Of a DNA stretch of 64,000 bases, positions 62,950 through 64,000 are shown in pieces. The DNA comes from Chitinophaga sancti (GTDB taxonomy: Bacteria; Bacteroidota; Bacteroidia; Chitinophagales; Chitinophagaceae). The notes beneath the pieces are model-generated. The model saw nothing but the letters and a program-made list of their open reading frames with translations. It ran no database searches and had not been told where the DNA came from. The DNA lies in NCBI RefSeq assembly GCF_034087045.1, contig NZ_CP139247.1:6164001-6228000 (forward strand), in the 5' to 3' direction. The position numbers and the translations under genes are program-made. How positions within the stretch are numbered: position 1 is the first letter of the stretch; each line of letters opens with the position of its first letter.

Positions 62950-62980
62950 GCCCCGCAAGCAATTGCGGGGCTTTTTCTTT
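62950..62980 (+). terminator. Terminator/attenuator upstream of the RNA ligase gene
   Basis: GCCCCGCAA and TTGCGGGGC form a perfect 9-bp stem with a GCAA tetraloop, followed by TTTTTCTTTTT. It ends 22 bp before the ligase ATG. Confidence 0.9.
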
Positions 62981-63002
62981 TTAATCCCAACCTACATTTA
63001 AC

Positions 63003-64000
63003 ATGAGAAAACTAGCAAGCATCCAAAGGATCAAAAAACTGGAACCTATCGAAGGTGCTGATGCCGTAGAGAAAGCCTTTGTGCTTGGCTGGCAGTTAGT
63101 CGTAAAGAAAGATGAGTTTAAACCCGGTGATCTCTGCATCTATTGCGAGATCGATAGTTTGATGCCCCCTAAACCCGAATTTGAATTCTTACGGGCCAGA
63201 GGCATGCGCATCAAGACTGCCAGGCTAAGAGGCCAGATCTCCCAGGGCATTGCTTTTCCTCTCTCCTACCTGCCTGCAGGATTTGAGGTGGAGGAGGGTG
63301 CTGATTGCACTGATGCACTGGGCATTACCAAATACGAACCTCCTATGCCTGCATGTCTGAATGGCGTGGCGAAAGGCACCTTTCCCGGTTTTATACCCAA
63401 AACGGATGAGACCCGGGTACAGGTATTGCAGGATATCCTTGACAAGTACGTTGGCGAGACCTGCTACATCACTGAAAAGCTGGATGGCAGCTCTACCACT
63501 TACTTCATCAACAATGGTGAATTTGGCGTATGTAGCCGTAACCTGGAACTCCTGGAAGATAGTGAGAACAGTCTGTGGAAAGTAGCCAGAGAGCAGGATA
63601 TTGAAAACAAACTTCGATCGCTGAATGGCAATTTTGCCTTCCAGGGAGAGATGGTTGGCGAAGGTATACAGGGTAATAAACTGAAGTTACGTGGACAGCA
63701 CATCCGGTTCTTCAATGTATTTGACATTGACAATGCTGCATACCTGGACTTTGATAGATTCACTTCGATGATGTCTTCACTGGAACTGAGCACTGTACCT
63801 GTTTTGAATACGGATTACGTGTTGGAAAATGACATCGGGGAGCTGGTAAAGAAGGCCACTATCAGGAGTAGTATCTGTACAGAGGCATGGGCGGAGGGCA
63901 TTGTGATCCGTCCTGTAAAAGAACGGATAGAGTTGTACAACAATCACTTTGTACATAGCAGGGTGACCTTCAAAGCTATCAATCCTGAATTCCTTTTAAA
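63003..64000 (+). CDS. DraRnl-type RNA ligase (DRB0094/TIGR02306 family), 3' end cut by window
   Basis: 332 residues are present; the family is about 340 long, so only the last residues are missing. An N-terminal OB-like domain (MRKLASIQRIKKLEPIEGAD, FKPGDLCIYCEIDSLMPP) precedes the nucleotidyltransferase core. Motif I is ITEKLDGSSTTYF with adenylated Lys159, and the downstream motifs include FAFQGEMVGEG, AEGIVIRP and FKAINPEF. Deinococcus Rnl seals 3'-OH/5'-PO4 nicks in RNA, needing a ribonucleotide end on the 3'-OH side, which supports a repair role. The ATG at 63003 lies 22 bp after a terminator, so expression requires read-through, antitermination or an unseen promoter. Confidence 0.93.
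   Translation, partial: MRKLASIQRIKKLEPIEGADAVEKAFVLGWQLVVKKDEFKPGDLCIYCEIDSLMPPKPEFEFLRARGMRIKTARLRGQISQGIAFPLSYLPAGFEVEEGADCTDALGITKYEPPMPACLNGVAKGTFPGFIPKTDETRVQVLQDILDKYVGETCYITEKLDGSSTTYFINNGEFGVCSRNLELLEDSENSLWKVAREQDIENKLRSLNGNFAFQGEMVGEGIQGNKLKLRGQHIRFFNVFDIDNAAYLDFDRFTSMMSSLELSTVPVLNTDYVLENDIGELVKKATIRSSICTEAWAEGIVIRPVKERIELYNNHFVHSRVTFKAINPEFLL

Overview
The window looks like a chromosomal segment of a Chitinophaga-like member of the Bacteroidota (family Chitinophagaceae is my inference). The evidence is a SusC/SusD pair, a type B type IX secretion substrate next to its PorP/SprF partner, several secreted glycoside hydrolases (GH89, GH92, GH32, GH114-like, GH71/99-like), MacB/FtsX-type permeases, a DUF6496 histone-like protein, and promoters of the Bacteroidota form TTTG-N19..21-TAnnTTTG. 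I saw no transposase, prophage, CRISPR array, tRNA or rRNA.

Layout. 1-6.8 kb: the 5' part of acetate kinase with a PAS sensor upstream, a response regulator, an LLM flavin oxidoreductase, a PfkB kinase, a glycine-zipper lipoprotein and a GH89 alpha-N-acetylglucosaminidase. 6.9-17.7 kb: a lipoprotein and a GH92 mannosidase-LamG protein separated by degenerate tandem copies of the GH92 3' end, a histone-H1-like protein, a membrane histidine kinase, an FtsX permease, a MarR regulator and a GH32 enzyme behind a LacI-type operator. 17.9-28.4 kb: a universal stress protein, PorP/SprF, and a 2612-residue adhesin with about eight nearly identical 90-residue repeats. 28.7-40.7 kb: a GH114-like lipoprotein, a TfoX-like protein, a nitrilase/AraC/isochorismatase/MFS/TetR block with two identical TetR-type operators, an AsmA-like protein, a bacterial PARG and two divergent acyltransferase-3 paralogues. 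40.7-48.7 kb: a three-gene exported/outer-membrane module of unknown function, with a coding minisatellite and a second array of copied gene 3' ends. 48.9-50.5 kb: an epimerase and a Crp-like regulator. 50.7-59.6 kb: a polysaccharide-utilisation cluster (GH71/99-RICIN, CE2/SGNH-RICIN, AraC remnant, SusC, SusD). 59.7-64 kb: an ArsR-AHSA1/VOC-DoxX operon with a readable operator/promoter, an alpha/beta hydrolase lipoprotein, and a DraRnl-type RNA ligase preceded by a 29-codon ORF and a terminator that could form an attenuator.

The most unusual signals are: (1) two independent places (7449-7748 and 42277-42513) where the last 12-22 codons of a gene are repeated downstream in degenerate tandem copies, the last copy supplying a start-codon region for the next gene; (2) the 29-codon ORF and mutually exclusive hairpins in front of the RNA ligase; (3) a dispersed intergenic element of about 95 bp present twice in opposite orientation after two glycosidase genes; (4) the uncharacterised three-gene envelope module.
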